Under the pieces are notes generated by a model. That model had not been told where the DNA came from and made no database searches. It saw only the letters and a list, made by a program, of their open reading frames with translations. 64,000 nucleotides of DNA from the NCBI GenBank assembly GCA_907163375.1, contig CAJQUW010003408.1, forward strand, positions 182,430 to 246,429. Reading direction: 5' to 3'. Below are positions 1 to 13,159 of the stretch, in pieces. Made by a program: the position numbers and the translations under genes. Every line of letters begins with the position of its first letter. Position 1 is the first letter of the stretch. This stretch comes from Prostheceraeus crozeri. Lineage: Eukaryota > Platyhelminthes > Polycladida > Euryleptidae.

Positions 1-1083
1 GTATTCGAACTCCCATAGTACCGGAGTGGAGTCTTTCAACTCCGACACAAATACACTATCTTCCATAATTGGAGCAACACATAGTATGGATTAAATTTAA
101 ATCATTTGTAGATAATGCATGAATGAAATTGAAGTTGAGATTTAAGTTAATCTAAGTTAAGGCAATTGAATTGGAAAGTATGAATGCTGCTTGAAAAAAT
201 TGCACGAATCTAAACTGAAATATGAAAGTGTCCCGCCAATGATTTACTCAAATATTGCTAAACGAAAACAAGTTGTGCAGCCCCTGATCTAACGAGTTAA
301 CAGTGGCTTACCGTAACTTCACAAAAAAAGAGAACCTGTATGCATTTATGATCACTGTAGAGCACCACTTTTTACTGATTTGAGTCCTGCCTTGTCAGCT
401 AAATTTGACAAAATTCGCAGTAGCGTTCATTGTATCTTCTGTAATTCTTGGAACTACCTTCATGACAGTTCCATCTTCTGCATCATTTATAACCGCCTGT
501 TATGCAACATTCACGGAAATTTTGTCTGACTGTATTTCACATTTCAACCAACGAGGACTGAATTTTGTGGAGATTGTGGAGGGCGCATTCGACTTGCCAG
601 CTTGCTTGCATCCTTGAAGTAATATTTCTATCTTTGCTTGACTTCTTATGACTTCTATGTTGATTGTACTGTAATGCTAATTCCTAGATTTTTGCTTATT
701 TCTCTATTGCTCATCCTAGTGCTGATGTCTAAATTTCAAATGTCTAGTTGTTGCTCTTCGAAGTAGTTTGCTTCTTGTCGCCTCCATAATAAGTTTGGTA
801 CGTAAATTGGAATTGTAATATGTTTTCAATGTAAATCTGTAAATAGGTTTGATTCTCTTGCAGATACCGCCAAATAGCAAAGTTGCTTTCCACACAAGTC
901 GTTTTACGTGGCGCGTTTATAGATTATAACATGATGATATTGACGATTTCAACGTGCCTGGAATAAAATTCTAGGTCGCTTTCAGCAGCACAATCTGTGT
1001 GGAGTGGGTCATAGCTTCATGTGACTCCAGTTTCAAGTATTGTCACAATACTGTATAGTGACACTACTCGAATAACAGTGACA
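1..1083. other. No gene recognised
   Basis: No convincing gene, RNA or repeat. A 70-codon open frame at 405-617 is hydrophobic but starts at TTG and has no visible exon signals that settle it. Confidence 0.5.
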
Positions 1084-1310
1084 CTTCTCATAGGTGCAGC
1101 AGTTTGCTGAAAATTCCCTGCAATTGCGGTGACGTAAATGGCAAATATGGACTGCACACCCTATCTTGTCGATATAGTGCCGGACACTCGGTCATGAATG
1201 AAACTGTTCTCAGAAACTGGAAAAATGCGGATTTTCGCCAATTATTTAACCAGTTTGGAATGGACAATGGCGATGGGAAGCGGCCAGATGGAGTCAGTGT
1301 CTGATGTAGA
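1084..1310 (+). mobile_element. LINE C-terminal nuclease-domain fragment
   Basis: The plus-strand frame encodes a CNCG...GLHTLSCRYSAGH segment followed by GDGKRPDGVSV. This pairing (Cys/His cluster, then a KRPDG motif) is typical of the C-terminal part of non-LTR retrotransposons with a restriction-like PD-(D/E)XK endonuclease (R2/NeSL/HERO-like groups). Only about 65 codons remain, and the frame closes right after the PD motif, so this is a short remnant. It may belong to the same family as the LINE at 15.8-17.4 kb, whose copy stops before this domain; that link is inference. Confidence 0.55.
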
Positions 1311-4059
1311 ACGCAACATGCAGAGATATTCGCTCTCGAAAAGGACTGCATGAATTAGCCACCAAAACTGGTTCCACAGCCTCATCAGGAGAGAAATCAA
1401 ACTCGTTCACGTTTTCCTATCTAGCTGATCCTTTTCTTTTTCAACTAATCGTGGTGAAAACCTCGCTCGATGGCCCCATGGACGATGCATTTCTCCAGAT
1501 CACTTTGCAGATTTCAGCCATGCAGAGGGAATCTGTGTTGGTAATGCTGAAAAAGGCATGACTACCTTTAGTTTTTTGCAAGCATTTTTACACTGTTTTG
1601 CTCCTTGTTGCTCTAAATATATGTATATCATTGCGTAGCTGTTCGAAAAAGCAGCGACCATTCTTTCATCGTCAATATGTCAAAAACGTTTTAAATCCGT
1701 AGGTGTTCTGGAAGGGAGGTTTGAAGTCGTTGCACCAACATGAATCCAAAAGTTGAAAGCTACAAAAGCATGTAGCTATCTCAAAATGCCACTCATCCCG
1801 GTATGATATTTACACTCTACATCGGAATCACACTCCGAAGCTAAACAGATGTCAAGCTTACCTCATCGATTTGGGAAATTGGTGAGACAATTACATACCC
1901 GGTAGCAGATAGTACAGGAGCATGCGGCTATCACATTGCGGAAAGCTTAATTTTGATCAAAAGTGTTGCCCTATCCCGTCAACAGACAACAAAACTCACT
2001 CTTCTTCCAGGAAAATATATTCTTTAGACCTCAACTTCATGTTTTGATACTCAACTTTCTATGTACTCATTCAATGCAATTTATTAATCATTATTTTTCA
2101 ATTATTTATTGAACATGAAAAAGTCGACGCTGTTGTTACAATCAACAATTCGCACCTTTCCGTTATTGGAAATAGCTAATTACAAAATCATCATCATTTC
2201 ATCAATATGAATGTAAATTCTGTCATGGTGTATAAACGAACTTTAAAAATTGAACAACTACAACACAACAATTACAAGGCAAGTCTGGGTATGTGAGCAT
2301 ATATGCATGTGCAAATTTGGTTTTATGCGACTACATATCATTTTTGTCGATTAATAATAATATTTGTCAAGAACCAAGTGCATGAAAATTGTAGTCACAA
2401 CAAGTAGAAACTGACAAATATCAAACCCATGACGGGCTAATGAATGAAACTTCAAAGAACAGTTTACTAAGAATGGATAAAGGTGTTCATGTTTACCATA
2501 GGTCCAAGCGCCTGAAATTTTAACCCTTGTCCTGACGTAAGTTTGATAACCTAACCCGCTGACCCTTCCTATCCTGTAAGTTGATTCCAATGACGAACGG
2601 AGTCAACAGTGAAAAACATCGGTCTGTGTTGGTGATGTACTGGCATCAGCAATTTAAATGGATTCCCACCCTCGATTTTTGAAAAGATGACATATCTTGA
2701 CATAATCATTAAATTGGAGGTTTTTCATATGTGTGTCTCTTGGTATTGAACATGCTAGAATTAGACTTGTGCTTCTCAGGAATGGACCTCCTTCGATCGG
2801 TATTCGGAAGTGCACGGTGGTAGAAACATAGAACGCTCGTGATTAGTTCGGATTGCACACAAAAATCAGATTATCTACGTAAAGCAATTTCCTTAAAATT
2901 GTTTCTTTCATGCATTTAGGTACTTCTTATTAAAGTGCGTCTAGACATTTTTATTGGTGGTAGGCAACAACAACATGCGGGTGTCCAATTGTCATCAAAA
3001 TCTGTACTACATTGATTCACGACAGTATCTTTGCAATCAAAATCTGTCTCTAATAAATTCGCGTAAACATCTTTCTCATCAATGTTCACTACGCAGAACA
3101 TGTGTTACAAATCAACTGTTTCATCTGGTAATCTGGTTTCATCAGTTGCTAAGTTGCAGTAGGTACAAAATGGGTTTTGCACAACCCAAAAATAATAAAG
3201 TATCAAAACCTTAGTTCCTAAACATTCATTTAACATTATATATTTTGTCATTTTCCACATAAAATCGATAGCATTGGATATTATAACAGAAAGACCACGA
3301 CCAATTCTATTGGTATTGGTGGCTCTTACAAAGTCTCAGTCTAACCAACAAGGTTGTTCATGCTATTGACAGGGCTGAGATATATTTAAGATTAGCGCGT
3401 GTCTAATTGATCTATTAAAAATTCACAAATTGCTTCAAGTCTAGACTAAATTAAGATCATCAAGATGAATTTTTGGATGCCGATAGATGTCTAGGTAGAG
3501 ATAATCAATCTGACTTTTGCAACCTGTCATATCCATTAACACCATCCGCCAATTATTATTTCAGAACATAAATGGGTGAATTAAAGTCAAACTATCACTG
3601 AAAATATGTGAATAGCGGTGCTCCTGCTACAGTTATTGATAATGTCACATCACATACTTTCTTCTAGGCGGCTTGAGTTAGTAGTAATTGTAGCACTCAT
3701 TCATGTAGCACTCAGATGCGGTGAAATACAAACCGGTGTGTGTCTATTTCAGAATACAGCAAGTCTAGTTGCTTATAAAAATTAATTATGTTTTCACTTC
3801 TACGGTTCAATGACAAAATAGAACGCTAACTCATGGAATTTACGTTCGCTAACCCATTTACCGCTGTAATTTCAACGGGCGCAATCATCTGCGAACAGCT
3901 GTAAAACACGTGGGTTATCATTTTAAAAATGAATTAAAGCTGCTCGGAGTCCCGAACAATTCGTGCCCACGTCGGGATAGGCGGTTTCAACACCATGACC
4001 CTTCTAGCCTTTATATAGTATAGTATCTGATTTCTATGGTCAAAACTATTAGGATTTAA
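1311..4059. other. No gene recognised
   Basis: About 2.7 kb with only short open frames on either strand and no repeat, RNA gene or transposon end that I can support. It could be host intergenic or intronic sequence. Confidence 0.5.
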
Positions 4060-4074
4060 TAAACAAACCTATAG

Positions 4075-4330
4075 TCAAGGTCATATAGGTGAGAAGATTC
4101 CAAAAATAACTGAATTAAATTCAATTGTTGTACATTGTGACATTGTTGAAGGAGGATATATAAATGGTAAATTGTCAAATTTAATATTCAGTTTTCCAGC
4201 TTTAACTGTACCCATTGGATATAGATTAAATGTATTTCCACAAACATTAATATATTTCCCTATTACAAGAAAAACTATTAACAGCATTAACATTAGAATT
4301 ACGGATGAGAAAGGAAATATATTTTGGAGG
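4075..4330 (+). pseudogene. Polinton 1 capsid-associated protein remnant
   Basis: The translation contains IVVHCDIVEGGYINGK, then a segment with LIYFPI and INSINIRITDEKG. This matches the C-terminal pattern of a protein family common in animal Polintons, and resembles the ends of the two paralogous proteins of Polinton 2 at 53.4-56.4 kb (I.I.I.D..G motif near the end). The family is unassigned; a minor virion or vertex role is a guess. Only a remnant of the gene is present. Confidence 0.5.
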
Positions 4331-4439
4331 TGAAGAGATTATGATAGATCTTTTGATTAGAAAAGTTAAATTTTCTTAAAAAAATTTTATTACAAATGAG
4401 TGAAGAAATTTTTACAAAATTATCATCAAATAAAAAAAA

Positions 4440-5143
4440 CTCAAATTTAATCATCATCCAAATTTATCTAATAAAGTTTTGTCAGTTATTTGTTGAAGAT
4501 CAGGATGTGGAAAAACATATTTATTATTTAAAATCTTAACGACTCCAAATTTTTTGGATTGCAATAATCTTATAATTTATACAACAACAGCAGAACAACC
4601 CGTCTATCAATTTTTGAAATATGGATTTGAAAATATTCTTCAAAAACAGCAATTGCTTCATTATTCAAAGAATATGAAAAATCTGAATATGAAGAAGAAA
4701 TAAGTTTGTGGTGTGAGGAAGCAGCAAAAAATAATCAGTTAGTAGAATCTAATAAAAATAAGCATATATAGATACAATTAATAGATAATATGCAAGATCC
4801 TAGTAAACTAGATAAAGCAATGAAACATTGTGTAATTTTTGATGATTGTGTTAATGATAGAAATCAGTCAGTTCAGAGAAATTATTTCACAAGAGGTTTT
4901 TATTTAACACAAAGTATGTATTCATTAGATGGAAGTGTTATTAGAAAGAATGCAAATATATTTATACTATCTGAAATAAATGCAAGAAATTTATGTGATT
5001 TGTTAAGAGACTTATGTATAAGAGATAAAGATGAATTTAAACATTCGTGTAATAATGCTTGGTCAAAAGATTATGGCTTCATTACAATTAATATTGATAA
5101 AAATATACATGATAGAGTTATAGAAAATATTTTCGCGGAGTGA
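4440..5143 (+). pseudogene. Polinton 1 packaging ATPase (A32/FtsK-HerA type)
   Basis: A P-loop GCGKT lies near the start of the region, followed by LIIYTTTAEQPVYQFL, and a Walker B-like HCVIFDDC occurs in the second half. The order P-loop, sensor strand, FDD box is that of the genome-packaging ATPases shared by Polintons and several DNA viruses. It lies next to the capsid-related remnant on the same strand and ahead of the oppositely oriented PolB. Decayed. Confidence 0.7.
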
Positions 5144-5209
5144 TCGAATAATTTATTTTTCCTGGATTGAAATTTTTTTCCTGGATTGAATTTTTTTCTA
5201 GATTGAAAT

Positions 5210-8200
5210 TTAAAGAGGTAAAGTAGTCATTCTATCAGGTAAAATTTTATCATCAAATGGATCTAATGCTAATTTATGTTCCTCTTTTAAATACATTTTG
5301 TGTTTCTTTGAATTAAGTCTACAATTACATGCTGTTTTTATTTCATTATTAAATAATGCATTCTTATAATCTTGAAATGTTACTTGGCTAGCCACTGATG
5401 CCTTTGAAGTTCCTTTTAATGTTTTAGATGTTTTCGAATTTGTGTTAGAATTTGTGTTATAACAATAACATTTACATTTTAAAAATACAGCTTCTGCTAT
5501 GTACTCTTCATTTCCTTCTAGTTCATCTTTTACTTTACATAAATCAGAAGGATGAATGATATCTTTTATTTTATTAATTTCTTCATCAAGTGAAGAATTA
5601 TACGGCATTGTTAATTTTAAGAAAACGTTATCAGTGTCTGTAAAGTGTAATTTATAGTTTTCGCCATAAGCAGGTGCTAAATGATCATTTATAAATCTAT
5701 ATATAAATAGTTTAGCTAATTCTAATATAGTGAATCCTATAAAATTAAACTTATCATGTTTTATAATGTTTCGTCCTAGATGCACTGCACATAGTTCATC
5801 ACTGAATCTAGTAGTTCTTTTATATGTAGGTTTCCTTGTTAAACTTTGATATCAATCTTTATCATAAGCTATTTCAATATTTTGTCTATTACGTACATTT
5901 TCGAAAGTCTTACCATAAAACGCATTATTTATTAATTTAAAGAAAACATTTCCAAAATTATCTTTATTTGTTTTACCTATTTTGCGTTTTTCAATATTGA
6001 ACTCTATGTATTTTTTTAGCCATTTAAATTTTTTGTACATTAGTTTTCGATGTATTTTAGTGAGAATCATTCCATGTTCTAAATACCAAATCTAGCATTC
6101 TTTCTTCCACAACATACTTTTTTTATTGTTTTGTGTTAACATAAGTTTCTTTGTTGGTCTGTATTTTTTAGGAATTAAAGATTTTTGATCATCCGAAAAA
6201 TCTTTTATATTGGGAATCTTTTTTTCAGTATTCAGGACAGAAAGGATAATATTTTGTTGTATCTTTTATTTCATCAGGATGTTCTAAATCAACTTCATAG
6301 ACAAAACCATAATTAAATTCCGAATCCATTGTAGGTTGGTAATCAAGCATGGTACACCATTCCATTTCACCTGTTGGTAGTTCTTGTATTATGCAAGAAG
6401 AACATAAGCTATTAAAAGCATAATATAATAGATAGTTTTCTCTCATAAATTCATCAATTGCATTTTCACGTTCTACACCTTCTTTTTTTGTTTTAAAAAT
6501 TTCTAATATTTCTTCTTTTTCCTCTGGAGATAGAGGTTTTATTATTCCATAATCATTAGGATTTACTTTTATATTATAACACTTTACATATCTATTACCT
6601 AGAACAGATACAACTCCACCTCTAATACCAGATTCAAAAAATAATAATTTATCATATGAATTTTCTTTATAATGTTTTAAATGAACACCAGTATGTTTCA
6701 ATCCTGCTAACCATGTTAAACCTGGTGTAGAATAACAATAACATGGATCTATTCCGTAATATTCTACACACATGTTACGAAAGTTTTCAAAAAGATCAGC
6801 AAGGATTAATACATCTATCTGAAGATATTTCATTGTATAATCATACATTGTTCTACAATTTAACTCTTTCCAATTTTTTTCAGCTTCTTAATAATCTTCG
6901 TCAGATAGTTGTGATTGTTTCAAAGTTGATTTAAATTTATTTATTGGAGGAAGTTGTTTTCCTTCCATAATTTTATTCACAGAATTAAAATCTCCAGTTA
7001 AATATTCGAAGGGAAAAATACCTTTTAAGGGTTTTAAATTATATTCATTTAAAATTTTACATTGTTCAGATTTCAAAGTTTTTCCCATAACATCTAATGA
7101 ATAAGGAGTAAAAAATCTAAATGCATCTAAAATTCTAATACAACCTAATTGCATTGAAAAATATTCTTCTTCTGTTTTACATAGTACATTTATTTGTTGT
7201 TGTTGTAATTTTTCAGATGAAAATAAATCTTTCATTACTAAATGGAAATCATATTTGGAACCATTGTGGAAATATAAAGGTACAAAGTTATATTTAAATT
7301 TATTAGCATTAAGATTGCAAGAATTATTTGCTGCACTATATAATCCATTTAAATGATCATGATCTTTTACTTTATTGACATATCCGCCATATCTGCCACT
7401 CTTATTATTAATTTTAAATTATTTTCCACAGTAATAACATTTTTTTCATCAACAAATTGAATCTTTTGTTCATACGTTAATGGAATCATTGGTTTATTTG
7501 TTTTAAGCAATTGTGAAAAATAATTTTGTAATTCTTCTATTTTCTTTGTAAACATTTCTGAACTATCCTCACCATATTATTGATAATATTCTGATTTAAA
7601 TAATTCAGGATAATTTGAATGAACGTACACTCCCCACCATAATGGTTTTTGTTCCAGCAATATTTTTCTTTACTTTGTTCAGGTGCATCGTTTTCAGAAA
7701 TTTTTTATGTTAACATTATATGATTCAAAGTCACAATAAATAGTAAAGGGTACTTTATTTTTGAAAAACCATTTATTATATACTAAATAATCTTCTTTAG
7801 GAAAAGTATTTTTAACTGTTTAATTTTGTTGACAATTTGATAAATAATTGTTCATTTCTTCTATACTTCAAAAGCTAGTCATACATTGTAGGCAGGGAAA
7901 ATTAGCATTATCTGAAGTTTTTGTAAATATAGAAACATCTTTACACAATATATAATGTCCTTGATAATATATTATATTTGCTTGTGCTGGTTGTATTGAT
8001 TGTTTTATAATTTCTAATTGTTTTTGATGTATTTGTTGTGTCATTTCAAAATATTTTAGATATTCTTTTTCAGACTGTTGATAGTTTTGATTTAATATTT
8101 GTAACTGATAATTATATTCTTTATAATGTTGTTGTTGATATTGTTGTTGATTTTTTTTAAAACATTCATTTATTTTTTTATTGTCTTCATTTAATTCTTT

Positions 8201-9592
8201 ATTGTCTTTATTTAACTTTTGAATTGTTTCTATCGTATTTTGATATTTAGGGTGATATCCTTGTTGTAACATATTTAATTTATGATAATAATTCGTTTTG
8301 CGTTGTTGATATTGCTGATGTGATTTTTGAATTTTTTGTTTATTTTCTAAAGATAAAGTTGAATAATTGGTTTCATAGTCATCATAAAAACTACGTCCTT
8401 TATAATTATTATGATTAATCATTATTGGTGTTAATGTTTTTACAATTTCATATTTTTCAGTACATATTATATTTCCTTGGTAAAAAATATTATGATGCAT
8501 GTAATTTCCTCTATCATTATATACTATTTCTGATTGACATAAATTTTTATTATTCAAATAAAATTTTTTTGAATCTGAGTAAAGTGGAGTAATTTTACCA
8601 ATAGAAACATAATTCACATTTAATTCAAAAACATTTACTTCTATTAAATTTTAATTCTTTTTAGGAAATTTTATTAACTTATTATAATCATATGGAAATT
8701 CATCTAAGCCATCAGAGAGATCAAATTCATCTCTATATTAATTTTTGTCATAATGACCTAGTCTTTCGTTGTGATATGGTGCAGGATGTAAATGTGCTAT
8801 AATACTCCACAGAAAACAATAATCATCTTCATTTTTTATGTTGATTATTTGTGGTAAACTGAAAGGTAAAGGAACATAACTACCACCAGTATTATTTTTA
8901 TATTTATCAATTACTATTTTCTTAGATAGTATTTTAACAAATCTCCAACCAGATTCACGTAACTGAGCTTCAGTTATATAATTTTCTAATTTATTCATCA
9001 TTGTTTCAAATATGGGTTGCATGTCATTTACATTATGAATTTCTTGTGTCTGTGTAAAATGTCCTTGTACTATTTCTTCAGGAATTCCATCAGGTCAATT
9101 TTTTGTATAAAGTATTTCTACATTCATATAACATTTAAAAGATTTTTTGAATATTTTGAAAAAGTTTAATAATATATCATAAAAAGTTTCACCGGTTTCA
9201 TTATATTCAACAGATTCATTAAACAAATATTTCAAGAAATCTGATTCGGGTGAGAAACTGGCTGAAGACCTAGAACTTTCGTCAAATTCATCTAGTTCGT
9301 TAAATTCATCAGTTTCATTAAATAAATATCTTACATCAATTACAGGTTCATCTTCAATACTAAAAACTTCTTTATATTCCGAATGTGAATAATCATAAAA
9401 TACTTTTTTAACTTTTATATCAGTAGGTAATGCTTCTAGATAGTTTTTATAATTATTTAATTTTAATTTATTTCCTTCATCAGCTCGATCTACATTTTCT
9501 AAATGCATTTTGCTTTTTATATGAGATTGATAACTTCTTTTTGTTTGCAACTGTCTTTTACATAAGACACAATAAAACTTGGTATTTTCCAT
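5210..9592 (-). pseudogene. Polinton 1 protein-primed family B DNA polymerase
   Basis: Read on the minus strand. It begins with a C2H2 zinc finger (FYCVLCKRQLQTKRSYQSH), continues with the ESGWRFVKILSKK segment found at the N-terminus of many Polinton polymerases, a Gln/Lys-rich stretch, the exonuclease region (LQIDVLILADLFENF), the polymerase motif NAFYGKTFENVRNR and the metal-binding FTDTDNVF. These are the hallmarks of replicative protein-primed PolB of Polintons. The region is strongly decayed, with many breaks. Confidence 0.85.
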
Positions 9593-10162
9593 TATCTATT
9601 TTTTAAAGAAAAAAATTGTGTTTCAATTTCAGATATAAATTTTAGATCTCATGAATTTTTTAGTTGAAGGCAAGAATATTTAATTGTTGCAATGTTTTTA
9701 AATCATAGATTGTTAAATGTTCTTCATAAATTAACCACCATAAATTATTATAAGACAAAAATACTCTGAAACTTCGCAAACAAAGTGGAAAATCATTTGT
9801 TTTAGTGTATTTTAATATACCCTGTTTTATTTTGTAATCTTAGACAAACTGCATATATTTTCGATGGTAATAAAATTTAACTTCTTGTTTAGGTGAAAGC
9901 GGATTTGTAGGATGACGAATAGTCTCTTAAAACTGGCACATGTTCAATCTCATACATTTTTCGTGCAACTTTTTGTCATGTAACTTTTTTCTCCAAGATT
10001 CATTCTTCGCATCCATCATTTTTTAGAAAAGAAACATATATAATCTAAACATTTATATCCAAAATTTATATCTAAAAATATAATTAACTAATTATAGCAC
10101 TCACACCGTTTATTATTGGTTTTTTATCTTCAATTGTTTGTTTTGCTTCAGCTAATGTAGAT
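9593..10162. other. Polinton 1 spacer between PolB and structural genes
   Basis: AT-rich interval between the start of PolB (minus) and the first rightward structural gene. No gene, TATA/initiator pair or stem-loop of the kind seen in Polinton 2 is evident. Confidence 0.4.
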
Positions 10163-10582
10163 TTGGCATCAGATATTATTGGTGTTGCTTTTTTCAAGGC
10201 ATTTCTTACATCATCAATTCCAGATTTTAAACATTTTAATGTATCATTAGAAACTATTCAAAAAGACGGAGATGGAATATTTTCTGGCATCAGTGATAAT
10301 ATAGGAAGTATCGTTAATGTTACTAAAAATGATAAAGATTTAATTACATCTCCTGCAAAAGGAGCTGCTGCTATAGGTAGCACATCTAGTGCAATATCAA
10401 ATGCTGTTAAGTCTCAGAACGAATTGAAACAACTAGAAACTATTCGTAAACTTAAGAATGATTCTGAAAAACTAAAACAATTAAAAAACTTTCAGAGGGC
10501 GCAAACTAACATAGGCGCTGAAAGTAGACATGAGGAGAAATCAATTGAAGAAATAAGAGGCAACGGTTTATCAAAATTCTAA
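10163..10582 (+). pseudogene. Polinton 1 small structural-type protein
   Basis: About 139 codons. The first half is small-residue rich and weakly hydrophobic (AAAIGSTSSAISNAV); the second half is a charged Lys/Leu-rich probable coiled coil. It sits directly before the major capsid gene on the same strand, so a minor virion role is plausible from context. I do not recognise the family, and the start is uncertain. Confidence 0.4.
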
Positions 10583-10610
10583 AATATATTCGAAAAGGAA
10601 ACCTAAGAAA

Positions 10611-12016
10611 ATGTTTTTTCTGTGTGTGAGAAAAAACAAAAAAGTCAAATTATTTTTTATAAAAATGTCTTCCTTAATCAATCATTCAGATCGCTTTATC
10701 GAAAATAAAGTTAAATTAGACGATTCTCCGTTCGTTAGTTACAATCAAAAAAAGAATGACTATATGAGAATTGCTATGAATCCCGGATCTTCTAGTAGAG
10801 TAAATACTGGAGGAGATCTAATCTTTGAAGTTGACAATCAGCAAAGTTACTTATATTTACCTGATTCCTTTTTACACTGTGAATATTCTTTATACAGCGA
10901 TGCCAATTTTAACGCCGTTACCAGATACTGATAATATTGCATTAGAGAATAATTTCTTTCCAAAATTAGTTACACAAGTGCGCTTAGATGTTGCAACTCA
11001 AAATATAGAAACAATAAGTGATTCTCCAGGTGTAACTGATACAATGCTTAGATTTGTAACATTTGTGAAAATAATAAAAAGCATGAAATCAAAGGATGGT
11101 TTCCAGATGATAATGATGGAATAACTGTTGATGATTTAACTCACGCTGGAACAGATGCAGCAGGAATTGCGAAAAATGTAGAAAATATTGCAAATCATTT
11201 AAATAAAACAGACAATAGTGCATATAAAGAAAGACGTGAATTTAACAAAAAAAGTAAACAGACAGTAAATTGGTCATAGTTTCCATTATTCGGATATTTA
11301 GATTATGACAAAATATCATATCAATTAAAATTTAAATTAATAATTCATCGCACAGCAAATAATGAATTAATCTTTTATGATAAGACTGGAAAAAAGCATA
11401 TTTAAAAATTGATAGACTTGAATGGTGGATTAAGCATATTACTCCTAGTTTAGAGATTGAAACAGCTATTGCAAAAAGATTAAATACTAGCAAACCAATT
11501 CCAGTAAATTTTCTAAAGCGTACTGCTAGTTCAGTAACTTTTTCCGAACAAAGATTTAACTGGCATTTTGCTAGAACTTCGAATACTCCAAGATATTTAT
11601 TACTAACTTTTCAAAAAAATGATTCTCCAAGTTTTGATATGAACAACAATCTTTTCCATATTAACACAACTCGAAGTTTACAAGTTTCATTAAATCAAAC
11701 CCGATATCCTATTGATCCATTAAGATTCGATGATATCAATAATCAATTTATCGAAGGATATGATGCTTATAGAAATCTTTGTATAGAATTTGGAGTTGAA
11801 CCACAATTAACTCCTGGAGATTGGAGACATTTATATCCTATTTTCTGTTTCGATTCAAGTGCACAATCTGAGGATATTGTTAAAAAAGGTTGTGATGTAA
11901 CAATTAATATTGAAAAGAAAGATTCCACAACTTCATTGATGGCTTATGGTTTATTGCTAGAAGATGTAAAATATTCTATTGAAATTCTTAATGGAAAGAT
12001 GGTTAGGATCGACTAA
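10611..12016 (+). pseudogene. Polinton 1 major capsid protein (double jelly-roll)
   Basis: Rightward coding block after the small structural protein. The N-terminal part has SSRVNTGGDLIFEVDNQQSY and YLYLPDSFLHCEYSL, and the C-terminal part has RYPIDPLRFDD followed by YRNLCIEFG. Position, length and the alternating beta-rich pattern fit the Polinton major capsid gene, and no other gene of this element could fill that role. Assignment is by context as much as by sequence. Decayed. Confidence 0.6.
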
Positions 12017-12133
12017 AGCCCAAGACTTCGTCGATAAGTTAATTAAAACTTTTGGTAACTTAAAATATGGTCTTAACTTAAAATTTTTTCATACCTTAAA
12101 ATCTTTTTATTAACTTAAATTTTTTATTAAAAA

Positions 12134-12561
12134 TGTCGCAAGCGAAAAGTAATAACAAAACTGTTGAATTAAAACTACGTAACATTGTCGACAAAAATAC
12201 CCCTAAAACTATTACGATTAACAAAAAAAATATTACATAAGTAAACCAATGATAGAGAATATTAAATTACAAGAAGAAAAGAATGGTGGAATTCTCCCAT
12301 TAATTTCGCTAATAGTAGGAGGTATAGCAGCAGCAGGAAGTGTTGGAGGTGGGACAGCTGGTATTGTCCAAGCAGTAAATAAAAATAAATCAGAGAAGGC
12401 AGCATTAGAAGAACAAAACGTCATAATAGAGAGTTGGAGAAAGTTGCTAGGGGTGAAGGAATAGTAGAAAATTTAATTAGTAAATTAAATTTAGTTGATG
12501 AAGGAAAACGAGTTCTCAAAAACATTCTAAATAATGTTGATGATTTAATAGAAATAAAATA
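12134..12561 (+). pseudogene. Polinton 1 core-peptide-like protein (pX-like)
   Basis: A Lys-rich beginning (KLRNIVDKNTPKTITINKK) is followed by a glycine-flanked hydrophobic stretch, GGILPLISLIVGGIAAAGS, then a charged helix. A GGILPLI.PLI-type stretch is characteristic of the adenovirus core protein pX/mu, and similar small proteins are found in Polintons and adintoviruses. This suggests a DNA-condensing or membrane-active virion component. The homology is short and could be convergent. Confidence 0.45.
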
Positions 12562-12697
12562 AACTAAAGATGGTTCTGGAATATATCTAAATCCTAGTAT
12601 GATTAGATAAATATATTTTGTTACTATGTTATAAATATATTATTATAATGTTATAAATATATTGTTATAAAGTTATAAATATTTTTTTATCTTTAAA

Positions 12698-13153
12698 ATG
12701 TATTCTCCAAATTCTACAAATTCCGAAAATTTAATTAAATTAAAAATTTCTAATTTAGATTTATTGAATTATCTCTTAAAAGTACATTTTGACCATCGGC
12801 TGCACACCGGAGGTGACATACAAATAACATTGGAAAACTTTCCTGGATTTATTTGGAGTAAATATTCAAAAGAAAAACATCTTTCTGGTCATTCATATAC
12901 CGGTCCAGGAACTCGATTAGATATAGACTAGATGAGAATAATAATCCAAAACCAGGTGAAGAACCAATAAACAGAGTTGATGCAGCAGCTTATAGACACG
13001 ATTTAGCTTATCGAAGTCATGACCTAAAATCTCGTCATGAAGCTGATAGGAAAATGATAGAAGACTTAGATAATATTCAAAATCCTACATTTAGAGAAAA
13101 AGTTGAAAGAATGTTTGTTAAAAAAGCTTTACAAGCTAAAATATTGTTCGGTC
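12698..13153 (+). pseudogene. Polinton 1 PLA2-like domain protein
   Basis: The region encodes HSYTGPGTRLDI (calcium-loop-like GPG) and, further on, an AAYRHDLAYRSHD segment carrying the His-Asp-x-x-Tyr signature. This GPG...HD..Y combination is that of the phospholipase A2-like domain seen in parvovirus VP1 and in a family of Polinton proteins, thought to help virions leave endosomes. The end of the domain (KKALQAKILFG) runs straight toward the integrase. Decayed. Confidence 0.65.
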
Positions 13154-13159
13154 AGGGTT

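Noticed and set aside
1-60. Possible tRNA or SINE B box at the left edge (minus strand GAGTTCGAATAC)
   Set aside because: The rest would lie outside the window and no A box or cloverleaf could be confirmed.
405-617. Hydrophobic open frame that looks like a secreted peptide
   Set aside because: It starts at TTG, lacks a supported exon structure and shows no family pattern.
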